Positions 1 through 10,357 of a stretch of DNA of 64,000 bases are shown here, piece after piece; within the stretch, counting starts at the first letter, position 1, and every line of letters begins with the position of its first letter. Location of the stretch: contig CM046001.1 in the NCBI GenBank assembly GCA_025175895.1, positions 27,724,314 to 27,788,313 on the forward strand, written 5' to 3'. The position numbers were made by a program, and so were the translations under genes. Source of the DNA: Wurfbainia villosa. Taxonomy: Eukaryota > Streptophyta > Magnoliopsida > Zingiberales > Zingiberaceae. The notes beneath the pieces are model-generated. The model saw only the letters and a program-made list of their open reading frames with translations, was not told the DNA's origin and did not search any database.

Positions 1-1691
1 AAATAAGTTCTTTCCTATTGGATTCACTAAATACTCCTTGGGGATCCATTTTCTAGCTATTACCTTCTTCTTATCTTGTCCCCTAACAATTAGGCATTTA
101 TAGGCCTTTTCATTTTTCTTTTCTTTGTACCCTAGGCCTTTCTTATTGAAGCTAGCTCTTTGGCTTCCTATAATCATGTTCAAGGTGTTTGAGCCAATTG
201 TAAACTTTTCTAGGGCTTTGGTTAAATAATCTACTTTCTCTCTTAAAGCCCTATTTTCATCCATGCATGCATCACTAACATTAAATGGCATATATTCATG
301 TGAGCATGCATCATTATCATGGCAAGAAGAAATATTTTCATTTTCATTTAAGCATGCTTTTTCTAACTTATTTTCTAAGTCCTTAATTTGATCTAACATG
401 CTCTTATTTTTCTTCTTTGCTCTAAATAAATCCTTAGTTAAGCTAGAAATCATAGAAACTATTTTACTAGGTGAAAGATTGGTTACCATAGTTTCCATGT
501 CCTCTTCTTCTTCGGATGAGGAGGTAGAGGAGGCTCCCCCTTCACTTGAGCTCTCTCCACTTGTGCTTGATTCTTCATTTTCGGTGGAGGAGCAATCCAA
601 GTCGTCAAATGCCATCAATGCTAGGTTGGTGACAAATGCATTTTCTTCCTCGGATGAGGAAGAGGAAGAGGGGTCATCCCATGTCTTGGCCTTGAATGCT
701 TTGGCCTTCCCCTTTTGCTTTTCCTTCTTTTCCTCTTCCTTTTTCTTCTTGCACCCCTTTTTCTTCTTCTTTTCTTCCTTCTTTTTCTTTTCTTCCTTGC
801 TCTTGTTTAGGAGGGGACAATTATCCCTTATGTGTCCCTCTCCTTGGCAATTGTAGCAAATGATTTTCCCCCTTGGTCTTCTATTCCTATCATTTGATTT
901 GTTAAAATGAAAACCTTTTAAAGCACGCCTTACCCTCCTTACCATATACGCTTCTTCCGTGCTATCCATGGAGGAGGAGGAGGAAGCTTCGTCATCGGAG
1001 GAGGAGGGGATCTCTATCTTCTTCTTCCCCTTGTTTGCCATCAAAGCTACTCCTCTTGAAGGTTGGATTTTTGGCTCTTCTTGTATTCCTTCAAGCCTTG
1101 TTTCGTGGAGCTCCATTGTTGAGAAGAATTCCTCCAAGGTGCTCACTTCTAAATTCTTCGAGATATAGAAGGAGTCCACCATGGAGCTCCACTTTGAGGA
1201 TCGCGGAAAGGCATCTATAGCCTTCATAACCATATCCCGGTTTGATAGCTTCTCACCTACACTTGACAAACCGGTTATAATTTTCTTGAAACGAGAATGT
1301 AAGGAAATTACCTTTTCTCCCTTTTCTAGTTTAATGTTGTTGAGTTGGGAGCAGAGGAGGTCTTCGCTCTGGATGTGCCTTCATGAAGCTCAATTAGCTT
1401 CTCCCACATCTCCTTGGCACTTAGGCATTCTCCAATTCGGTTGATCTCTTGTTGGGGGAGCACATTGAAAAGATGATGCTTGGCTTTTGAGTTTGCAAGG
1501 TGCTCTTCCCTTTGCTTTTTGGTCCACCTAGATTTCTCTATTGGCTTTCCTTCTTCATCCCTAGGCAAAATGAAACCGGATTCCATTGTAATCATAATAT
1601 CAAAATCCGTTTCGAAAAATACCTCCATTCTCTTTTTCCACCAAGAGAATTCGCCGTCGAACTTCGGTGGGTGGATGTTGGAGCCGACCAT
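1..1691 (-). pseudogene. Copia gag polyprotein (K1), frameshifted and truncated by window edge
   Basis: Gag forms the retrotransposon particle and binds RNA. The frame opens at 1691 with MVGSNIHPPKFDGEFSWWKK, a standard Copia gag start, and continues to residues KEMWEKLIELHEGTS. Near 1365 it slips by one base: the original frame stops at 1326, while the neighbouring frame continues gag leftwards without a stop to base 1. That second part holds a CX2CX4HX4C zinc knuckle (CYNCQGEGHIRDNC, 817-858), a lysine-rich stretch, serine/glutamate-rich stretches, and the gag C-terminal motifs LGSQRA-like and GLGY around 100-180. No pol is in the window. Apart from the one frameshift it is well preserved. 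Confidence 0.85.
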
Positions 1692-1739
1692 TTTGAATGT
1701 TGCTTGTTGTGGCGGTTAGTCCTCGACAAGCTTTCCTTG

Positions 1740-1751
1740 GCTCTGATACCA
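1740..1751 (-). other. Primer-binding site, tRNA-iMet type (K1)
   Basis: The minus strand reads TGGTATCAGAGC, the plant Copia primer site, two bases inside the 5' LTR end. It fixes both the orientation of the element and the inner LTR boundary at 1754. Confidence 0.92.
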
Positions 1752-1753
1752 CT

Positions 1754-2971
1754 TGTAGGGGATCAAACGGTCGGCTAGAGGGGGTGAATAGCCCTCTTAC
1801 GATGGATGTCATAAATTGCTCGTCTACAAAAGATTAGCGCAAGCGGAATATACAAATACAAATAGACAAAGCAAAAGATAAACAATAAAACAAACGCTAA
1901 CACAATGGTATAACGTGGTTCACGGCTGTGCCGCTAATCCACGGTCTGATTCGTCCAAGTTGAATAACTCCTTCAAAGCCAATCACTATTGGTCTCTCCT
2001 TTGCACCAAGCTAGGTGGAGGTAACCTTTACAAAAAAGATCACTCTTCTTACAATAAGAATGGAGTAAAAGAAAGTAAGAAGAGTTTAGAGCTTGTGGGG
2101 CACTTGGATGGTCGTTTGGAGTAAGAGCATTAACCCCCCAAAGCTCCACACCCTCTCTTTTTATAGAGAGGAAGATTTTCTTCCCGTTGGCCGCCACCAG
2201 TCGACTGCTGCCCTTTGGCAGTCGACTGCCGCCACTCCAACGGCCTCCGAACACGTCGGATCCCGACCGTTGTAGTCTAACAGAACACTTGGCAATCGAC
2301 TGATGGACCTCATCACGATCACGCCTCAGAGTCGATCAGCCGAGTCGGCTACGAGCGATCTGTGGCCCCTTTCGACTACCGATCGCCGCAAGAATGATCT
2401 TAATCTTGGTAGTCGACTGCCCACATATGGTAGTCGACTGCTGGCCTCAAAATAGCCAGTCAAATACCAGTCGAACTACGTTCGACTTAGAGCAGTCGAC
2501 TGCCATTCCATGGCAATCGACTGGTGTCAGGAAATCCCATCCAACACTTAGCCAAATGGCTAAGTTTCACCTAAGAGCTACCCCTTCCCGGGTTACATTC
2601 GCTCACTCTCATCTCTCGGAGTCCCTCGCCTTCGAAGTTCTCTTCGTTCACGGCCACACCCCTCGGTAGCATCAGGCGCACGACTCTGCAATGCTCCTTC
2701 GCGTCTCTTGCCTCGAAGTCTACTTCCTCCAGCTTCACTCCAAGTTTCTCGTCCGACGGTCCCTCGGATGCTCTAAGCGCACGACTTCCGTAAAGCCATC
2801 CTTCACCAACTCAAGGACCGAGTCATGAGTTGTGAAACTCGCCACGGCTCCATGTGCGAATTACTAAGTCCTGCACGACTTCAACGCACATATCAAATCA
2901 ACATAACAAACTAACTTAAACCCTTTGCCACACACATCAAAACCTAATCATGACAAGAGATTGCCATAACA
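1754..2971 (-). repeat. 5' LTR of Copia element K1
   Basis: About 1.2 kb, TG...CA bounded on the minus strand. It contains a TATA box at 2158-2165 and, upstream of it (higher coordinates), several copies of the palindrome-like CAGTCGACTG (near 2199, 2219, 2410, 2430, 2492). The opposite strand near the inner end reads GGCTAGAGGGGGTGAATAG, a phrase repeated in the LTRs at 8980 and 58806, so these families are related. Confidence 0.88.
2158..2165 (-). promoter_or_regulatory. TATA box of K1 LTR
   Basis: The minus strand reads CTCTATAAAAAGAGAG. Its position in the LTR fits the U3/R promoter of a plant retrotransposon. Confidence 0.6.
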
Positions 2972-3628
2972 GTCCACTCGAGCCTTCTTCTGGTCGTCCC
3001 TCACCATTTGGATGTAATAGCTCTGAGCGACTTTCTTCTCCCCGCGCGCTTCTTCAATAAGTTGGTTGACGGGGAATTTCACTTTTTGATGGTAGGGGGA
3101 GGCCACCGCCTAGAAAATGGACAGAAAAAGATGACCCAAAATAGCATTATAAGTGGAAGGAGCATCCACTATAAGGAAAGGAATAATGTTAGTTTTCTGA
3201 TTGGGCTTTGTGCCCAAAGTAAGAGGCAAGGAGATTTGCCCAATGTGATGCACCATATGCTCAGTAAAACCAAATAGAGGAGTAGCCACATCTTCTAGGT
3301 GTAAATTTCCCAGCTGCATATGCCCAAATGCCTCTTGGAAAAGAATGTTGACCGAACTCCCCAAGTCAACTAGGACTCGAGCTACCTCATAGTTTGCCAA
3401 AGAAATCTGAATTACCAAGGTGTCAGTATGAGGAAGAAGGATGCCCCGCATAGCTTTAGGTCGGAAAGATATCAGTGGTGCATTATGAATGGCATGCTCT
3501 GCTCCGATAGCCAAGCTTTCCATAAGGCAGGCGTATGACTTTCGGGCCCTATTTGAGTCCCCATCAGTAGGTTCTCTTGCAATAACATGAATGACTCCCC
3601 GAGTGGGGATGTCACTCAGGGCAGCCAA
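2972..3628 (-). pseudogene. Gypsy protease and start of protease-RT linker (G1)
   Basis: Retropepsin-like aspartic protease that processes the gag-pol polyprotein. From 3628 the frame reads MAALSDIPTRGVIHVIAR and later ARVLVDLGSSVNILF: the catalytic triad is D-L-G instead of D-T/S-G, and the downstream NAILGHLFL resembles the usual ILGR motif. The first frame stops at 3110. Beyond it the Tat-type linker (LIEEARGEKKVAQSYYIQMV, about 3050-2990) is still readable, then K1 interrupts. Confidence 0.78.
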
Positions 3629-3802
3629 TGCATCCTCGCCTGCTGACCCTCCTTGCGAAGTGCCCTCCTGGGTGGGTGGCTGTTGGCCTGGCAGGAGGGG
3701 AACTCGTGGTCTTCCATTATAAGGTCCCGGGCGAACAACATTAGGTCACTGACCTCTTCTTGTCAACCCTCCCATCTGAGGTTGTAGATGTGGATATGTG
3801 GC

Positions 3803-5036
3803 TCAGATACGTTCTAACTCCTCCTGCAACTTGAAACAATGACCACTAGTATGACCATACTCCATGTGGTACTGACAGAAAAAAGGGGCCGGGGGATTAC
3901 GGGGGATCCCCATATATCCAGTTGGACATTGGAGAATACCCTGTTGGTCATATGCTTCCATTTCCCGCTCTTTCCAAGTCCTTGGGGGAGGCAAGGCCTC
4001 GACAACCATCATTCACAGGGGAGGGGCGGGGCAAACTCCTGGCATCAATATTCGCGGTCGAGGCACTGCAAGTATAAAAGGTCTAACATATTCACGCCTG
4101 GGAAGCCCTCGTTGCATAGGGGGAGGGTTCCTCTCTACTGAGACAGGGGCTGGGGTATTTTCTGCCCATCTTACCCTCAATCCCTCTTCTTCATTGATAT
4201 ATTCTTTAGTGCAATTCTGCAACTCTTCGTAACTGGCAGCTAACTTTCTCAATAAAGAGATGAGAAAGGGTCCTTCCCTCAACCCATGAGGGATAGCCAC
4301 CCTCAGAATATTTGACCCTATTGAAGGAATGTTCCTGGCAGTGGTGGTAAAACAATGAAGATAACCCCTCAAAGATTCTGAGGGTTCCTACCTTATATGC
4401 AATAGGATAGAGGCATCATGCTTATAAGTCTTGCAATTAGCAAATTATTAACCAAAAACCCCCCTCAGATCGACAAAGCAAATCATAGAACTAGGAGGTA
4501 GAGCTCCAAACCATCTTTGTGAAGAGCCTGTTAGCGTGATGCGGAAAGCTCTGCATTTGAGGGCATCCTTATAACAATAAAGAGAAGCAGCTCCCTAGAA
4601 TTGCAATAGATGCTCCTCTAGGTCTGATGTGCCATCATAATCCCCACTTGAGGATTTCGAAAATGTGAGGGTGGTAGCTCTGACATAATATCTGCAGTGA
4701 ATGGACTAGCTCATAAATTTCAGGTGCCCTGGTGGACTGGCTTTCACCCTGATCTTCCCACCTTGTTTGAGTCATTGAGACGATATTTTGATACACCCTC
4801 CCCACTTCGGTGTATGGCATCGTCACTGGACGGGCCTAGGGAGGCCTTTCAGATGGTTGCTCTCTGGGAGAGGGTTCGCCAGAATAGGGATAAAGATATC
4901 CCGTCCTTCTCCTTTCTTTAGCCAGAGCTTCAGCTACGACTTTATCCACCATTGCCTTCAGCTGTGATGGTAATAGTGTAATAGGACTCTCTTCTGCAGA
5001 AGAGGCTGCTGGATGCTGAATTTCTTCTAGCTGCAT
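3803..5036 (-). pseudogene. Gypsy gag, broken (G1)
   Basis: Particle-forming protein in several pieces. The N-terminal part, 5036-4635, is one frame with a stop near 4836. The retrotrans_gag core, 4372-4013 (RGYLHCFTTTARNIP, then ELQNCTKEYINEEEGLRVRW), is in another frame. A nucleic-acid-binding segment, 4012-3803 (FCQYHMEYGHTSGHCFKLQEEL), has the C/H pattern of Tat gag. The last two parts share a frame and are separated by one stop codon at 4013. The frame differs by one base from the N-terminal part, so a frameshift lies between about 4372 and 4640. Confidence 0.72.
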
Positions 5037-5060
5037 CTCGACGTCTTGCTCAGTAATATG

Positions 5061-5079
5061 TTCCCACAGGAGGTGCCAA
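5061..5079 (-). other. Gypsy primer-binding site (G1)
   Basis: The minus strand reads TTGGCACCTCCTGTGGGAA, resembling the TTGGCGCC...TGTGGGAA site of plant Tat elements. It lies one base inside the LTR end at 5081. Confidence 0.65.
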
Positions 5080-5080
5080 C

Positions 5081-6082
5081 TGATGCAGATACATGGATTT
5101 TTTCACCTCTTTTTAGCGCTGAAAGCAATAACGTCAAGGAGGCTTAGGGTTCTCTCCGACCGCAACAGTAACAAAGATGAATAGATGATGCCAAAACCAA
5201 GCACAGAGAGCAATGATATAGGATTTAATGTGGTTCGGAATTCCAATTCCTACTCCACGGGGTGAGCTCTAGAGCGAGTTGCGATGCCAAAGCACTTTCA
5301 CTATGAAACTTCTCTTTTTTGGAAGTATTTCAAGAGGTGGAGGAAAACCCCTTAAAACTCCAGCAATGTACAAAATAGAGAGATAGAATCAACTTCAAAT
5401 GTTCCCCTCTCTTCTCTTCCTCATCCGGAATATGGCCTTTTCCCCCCTCTTCCGTCGTCTCCTCCTCCTCCCCTGATGCAACGTGGACTCCTCCTTCCTT
5501 GATGGCATGGCCTCTAGTCAAATTGAATCAGGATCAGAATCCCTTGCTCTCTCCTTCTTCCTTGGCTTTTATCCTCCTCCTCTTCCCCCGCCAGCTGTGA
5601 TGTAACAAACTATTCAGATCATCGTCCACATGGAGGACCCCTCTTTCCTGGTGAACAATTCTGTTAAGAGGATAAGGAGTGGAGGCTCTTGCGAATATGG
5701 CGTGGGGTCCTAGTTTGTTATATCATATAACAAACTCTCATAAGCTAGCGCCTCGAGAAATATTCTGTCCCTCTTCTTCACCCTCTCTTCCTTTGTTGGG
5801 TCAAACACTGACTCGATTCCCCTCTCGGCGGGATCCTCCTAGTTCACTTAAACTAGGGCTTATGCTGGTATCTAGGCCCACTCTAGTTATAAGACCCATT
5901 CCCTTGTACTTTCCGTAACTCCCTGAGTCAATCCCCGACTCACTTCCCGAGTCACCCCTAGACTTGTGCCATTGGTGACTCACTGGGTCCCCTTTTGATC
6001 TTAGGACTTATCCGCCTTGTCCTATGTCTCCACTCTATCAGCTCAGTCAACTCCCTTGGGCCGAGTCCAATCGGTTCCGACA
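5081..6082 (-). repeat. 5' LTR of Gypsy element G1
   Basis: About 1.0 kb, TG...CA bounded: the minus strand starts TGTCGGAACCGATTGG at 6082 and ends CTGCATCA at 5081 next to the primer site. A weak TATA-like GATAAAAGCC lies near 5566. The outer boundary is inferred from the terminal dinucleotide only, as no partner LTR is in the window. Confidence 0.62.
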
Positions 6083-6648
6083 ATTTTTTGATGCATGACA
6101 TTCTTCATCTCAACTCCTAAATTAGGTTGCCGTGGTATCAACAACCTCGCTCAGTGACACTAATGTATGTGGTAGTCCCAGTGTCTATCCACTAAGTGTC
6201 AGTAGGTACAGTGACAAAGTTGACTTTTAAACTAACCTAACTAAGAATTTAATACCAGTCACTGCAGTTTTAATACCCTTACTCATATTGATGGTCCTTT
6301 TAATTCAGTGGTTTTCAAATCTTAAATCATTGTAATGTTGATGTTATATGACGACACCTTATGTGCACTAAATACAAAAGAGAGTATAACAATATAATCT
6401 CACATATTGCCAAGAATACAAAGAGATAACAATAAATAATACATATAATACACATGTGTAAATATGTATGGGTCAAAAATAAGATACCAAGTATAACATC
6501 ACACTTAGTCTTTGGACTACAAATTATAGTTCATGATAATTTTCATTGACTACATCACGTGCCTTCTTTTGGGCCGACACATGATATGCATAACTAAATT
6601 ATCCCTTATATGAGCTATATATGTCTGAGTCTATGGTTTACAAGCCCT
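6083..6648. other. AT-rich unclassified stretch
   Basis: No coding frame, LTR end or primer site seen. It could be older intergenic DNA into which G1 and K2 inserted, or an eroded repeat. Confidence 0.4.
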
Positions 6649-6866
6649 TGATCTACTACACAAAATGTCGTCCTTTAGGTGAACACCCTATGCGCATGAT
6701 TTATAACAAAATTTATCAAACTACTGATCTACCACACAAAATATCTTCCTTTGAGCCAACATCTTGTGCGTATGATCAAAAAAATTTATCCAACTATTGA
6801 TCTTTCATGCAAAGTGTCTTCCTTTGAGCAAACATCTTGTGCGCATGGTCAATAAAATTTATCAAT
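6649..6866 (+). repeat. Three-copy tandem repeat, period about 75 bp
   Basis: Units begin TGATCTACT at 6649, TGATCTACC at 6725 and TGATCTTT at 6798, each followed by a CAAAATGTCTTCCTTTGAG-like phrase, a TTGTGCGCATG-like phrase and AAATTTATC. Spacing is 76 and 73 bp. The copies are visibly diverged and non-coding. Confidence 0.7.
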
Positions 6867-7075
6867 AAAATATGTTCTTTATATGTAAACTATTATTAAC
6901 AAATGTCTAACATAAACATAACTTTTCTTTGGGTTTATTTAGCAAACATCTTCCATTCAAAAAAATATGTTTATTTAGCATAAACATACATCTATCTACA
7001 TAGTATGTCCTAAATCCCTCCAATAGTTCTCAATTTGGTGATGATTATTAGTTTAAAATAGAATCATATGGATAG

Positions 7076-7080
7076 ATAGA
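7076..7080 (+). other. Target-site duplication ATAGA, left (K2)
   Basis: ATAGA directly precedes the 5' LTR and is repeated at 14720-14724 directly after the 3' LTR. This proves the outer limits of K2 as a single 5-bp-duplicating insertion. Confidence 0.9.
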
Positions 7081-8521
7081 TGTTGGTGCAATCGACCCAG
7101 GTCACGATTGACCAGACTCGAGTTTGACTCGAGTAGTATTTTGATATTTTACATTGATGTCTGACATTGATTTCTGACATGTGTTGGGGAGATTGGCGCA
7201 ATCGACCCAGGTTAGTATTTGATGTTTGACGATGGTTTGACCATTGTCATGGAAAGTCCAAGTGGGACACTTGGCATTGGGAAAGTCCAAGTCTTGAGTT
7301 CTTGGCATGGAAATTCCAACATGGGTTAGCAAGGGAAAGTCCAAGCTTGAGTCTTGGCAATTAAGAAGTCGAAGGAGAATATTGGCGACGTAAAGTCCAA
7401 GTGGGAGTCTTGGCAGCATAAGTCTAATGGTTGGCAGCGTAAAGTCCAAGCGAGAGTCTTGACAGCGTAAATCCAATATGTCTTGGTGGTGTAGACATTG
7501 TTAGCATGATAATAGCCGATGGAAGCCCCTGAAGGCTAGCGTATGGATGAACAAGTCATGGATGACTTAGAGGAATCTGATAGGTGTGAGGCAACTGGAG
7601 GTGGCTAGAAGGCTTAGGTCTAGGCTACGGGTGGTCTAACAAGTATGGGGGCACCATACTTGAGTTAAAACGGACCATGGGTGTAATCAACTAGGGTTTG
7701 GTGTGGAAGTGCCGACCGTCATTGCGAGGTAAGCGATCGACTCGAGCTGAGTAGTCATTGCTTCCGGTGATCGATCGCGGGTGCTTGGGATCTTGGACAC
7801 AGAAGGTTCTCCAGTCGAGTGATCGACCCAAACACTCGACTGATTGAGCCATCAGTCGACTGATTGAGCCATCAATCGACTGATTGGTATGATTAGTTGA
7901 CTGATGGTGTATCCATTAAACTTATCTAATGTTGATCATGCTGTTGTGAGACAACAGCTACAGGGGTAGTCGACTGATGGTTCCGATCAGTCGACTGCCA
8001 AGCGAAATCTAGCCCAAGGAGTAGCTTTAAAGGGAGCTCGTGGAGAGAGGATTCACTATCAGTTCTTGAGGAGTTTTGGGGCGATTTGTTGCTGCAAATC
8101 AGGGTCTCCAAGTGCAATTCAAGCAACCATAAAGCAAGCAATAAAAAAGCTCTTGTAAAGTTGTTTTTTCCTTTACTTGTGCATTTCATTATTGTAATTG
8201 CTTGTATTTGTTTCTTACTATTGTAAGACTATTTGTACGAGGTTTCTCCACCTCCGGATTGTTTTGAGAAGGAGTTTATTGGATTATGGTGTGTGGTCGC
8301 ATCGCTAGAGCTTGTTTGAGCTCGATCCATGGAGTAAAAACCATTTGGTTCCGAACCACAATATATTCTTGTGTTGTGATCGTGTTTGTGTGTTTGTATT
8401 GTATTATTTCTATTTCCGCTACGTACTAATATATTTGTAGCAAGCACGATTGATTTCCTCCATCCAACGACGAATTGGTATTCACCCCCCCCCCCTCTAG
8501 TGGTCACCGAGCGACCTTACA
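7081..8521 (+). repeat. 5' LTR of K2
   Basis: 1.44 kb, TGTTGGTGCAATCGACC... to ...GACCTTACA. Contains CAGTCGACTG-type motifs in the 3' half of U3 (for example near 7853, 7968 and 7990). In the place where the related LTR at 8980 has TATAAAT it reads CTTTAAAGGGAGCTC (about 8022-8037). A run of eleven C lies near 8486 close to the end. Confidence 0.92.
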
Positions 8522-8523
8522 AT

Positions 8524-8535
8524 TGGTATCAGAGC
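8524..8535 (+). other. Primer-binding site, tRNA-iMet type (K2)
   Basis: TGGTATCAGAGC, two bases after the 5' LTR end. This is the standard plant Copia minus-strand priming site. Confidence 0.93.
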
Positions 8536-8974
8536 TTGGAGCTCTTCTACGGACTAACACCCGGGAGCAAAAGACGCTAGAGGGAAAGATGGATTTTGAA
8601 GAACAACAAGGATGGGACATCAACACGCCGATCCCATATACCTTCTATGGACAAGAAGAGTTTAGACAATGGAAGGCGAGGATTGAAGATTTTATGATGA
8701 TGATAGACTTAGATGATTAGGCCACTTTGATGGAAGGGTTCCAATTTCCAAGAGGGCCTAAGGGAGGGTTCCTCAAATTGAAGAAGTGGACCAAAGAACA
8801 ACTCCAAAGATTCGAAAGGAGTAATAAGGTAATCAAATTTTTGAGTGATTTAATTCCTAACGATATTGTGTCCAAATTAGGAGAATACAAGGATGCAAAG
8901 GAATTTTGAAGCGAATTGGCCAAGCTCCATGAGAACCCTCAACCAGTCCAAGAGCCCGAAGAAGAAGAGAGCTC

Positions 8975-8979
8975 ATCCT
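8975..8979 (+). other. Target-site duplication ATCCT, left (solo LTR)
   Basis: ATCCT precedes the solo LTR and recurs at 10358-10362 immediately after it. Confidence 0.9.
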
Positions 8980-10357
8980 TGTAGGAACGTCGGTGGCCGG
9001 CTAGAGGGGGGTGAATAGCCCTCAATTGTCGTATGGTGGAATTACGATCGTTCTTGCGTGCTTGTCTACAATTGTCATTAATATACGCAGTACACAAGAT
9101 ATATGTGATTCGGAATCGAATGGTTCCTACTCCATGGGCGAGCTCACGGAGCTCTAGTTATGCACACGACACTAACTAAACTCCTTCTCGACAACAAGTC
9201 GGAGGTAGAGAAACCTCGTACAAGCAATTACAATAGTAATATAGAAATACAAACAAGAATATAAATACAATACAAAAGAACACTTTTCACCGATTGCTTT
9301 TGATCACTTATTTGTTGCTTGCTTTGGTTGGCTCTTGAAGGACTGGAATGCAGCAACAATTCCCCTTCAAAGTCTCCCTTAAAGTCTTGGCGAAATCTTC
9401 CATCTTGAGCTCCATTTATAACCTGCATCAAGTTGATTTCGCAAGCATCAGTCGACTGATCATGACCATCAGTCGACTGGTCATGACCATCAGTCGATTG
9501 GTCCTGTAGCCGTTGTCTTACAATGACTTGATCCACGTTGGAAAAACTCCAAAGAATCCATCATTAGTCGACTGATGATACCCATCAGTCGACTGATTAT
9601 CCCATTAGTCGAGTGGTCGAACGAGCACTCGACTGGAAACCATTCTGTGGCTGAAAACACCCTGATCAGTCGACTGATCTCCCTCATCACTCGACTGATG
9701 GTCTTATCAGTCGACTGCCATCCCTCGACAGTCGACTGATCAGCCAATCCCTATTCAATCGAACCCTAGTCGACTTAGAGCAGTCGACTGGCACCTATGT
9801 CAATTGACTGATGTCGGGTAAAACCTCAAACACCAAGTTGTCTGAGCATCCGACACTCAATCTTAGCCACTTGGCCAAGTCCACCTCATCCCTCATGGAG
9901 TTTCCCACCAAAGCTCTCTTCCCTCGGCCTACGTCCCTCGGATGCGCCAAGTGCACGACTTCGCAACGCCATCCTTCGTGTCTCTTGCCCTCGAAGTATG
10001 CTTCCCTTGGGCCTCACTCCATTCTCTCCCCGTCCAGCAGTCCCTCGGATGCATCAAGCGCACGACTTTGCAATGCCATCCTTCACCGACTCAAGGACCC
10101 CGAGCCTAGTGAACTTGCCAAGTTCTCAAGACTTTTCAAATGCACCAAGTGCACGACTTTGTAATGCATTTCTCACCAAGCACCAAGCGCACGACTTCGC
10201 AATGCTTTGGACTTTTTCACACCAAGCCCCATGCTTGGATTTTCCATGCCAACTCCATGTTGGACTTTCCTATGACAATCCTATGTCATAAGTTTTGTCT
10301 ATCATCAAAATACTGCTCGAGTCAAACTCGAGTCAACCCGGGCCGATTGCACCAACA
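8980..10357 (-). repeat. Solo Copia LTR nested in K2 gag
   Basis: 1.38 kb LTR in the minus orientation. The minus strand begins TGTTGGTGCAATCGGCCC and ends CGACGTTCCTACA. It is flanked by exact duplications ATCCT with no internal element sequence, so it is the product of LTR-LTR recombination after a full insertion. It is related to the K2 LTR at both ends. It carries many CAGTCGACTG motifs (near 9449, 9470, 9585, 9669, 9711, 9729) and a TATA box (TTATAAATGG, minus strand, about 9412-9422). Confidence 0.92.

Larger units (their letters stand above)
1..2971 (-). mobile_element. Ty1/Copia LTR retrotransposon, 5' part (element K1)
   Basis: Minus-strand element read from right to left: 5' LTR (1754-2971), tRNA-Met primer site, then gag running off the left window edge. 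The LTR begins TGTTATGGCA on the minus strand and ends CCCCTACA. Its right edge interrupts the protease-to-reverse-transcriptase region of a Gypsy element, so it is the younger insertion. The other flank lies outside the window, so a target-site duplication cannot be checked. Confidence 0.88.
2972..6082 (-). mobile_element. Ty3/Gypsy (Tat-like) element, 5' part, truncated by K1 (element G1)
   Basis: Minus-strand order: LTR 5081-6082, primer site 5061-5079, gag about 5036-3803, protease 3628-3110, then the linker towards reverse transcriptase, which ends abruptly at 2971 where the K1 LTR starts. The protein phrases are those of plant Tat-type Gypsy gag and protease. The reverse transcriptase must lie beyond K1 or be lost. 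Confidence 0.8.

Noticed and set aside
398..856. 152-codon plus-strand frame rich in Phe and Ser
   Set aside because: It is the reverse reading of the lysine/glutamate-rich gag of K1 on the minus strand.
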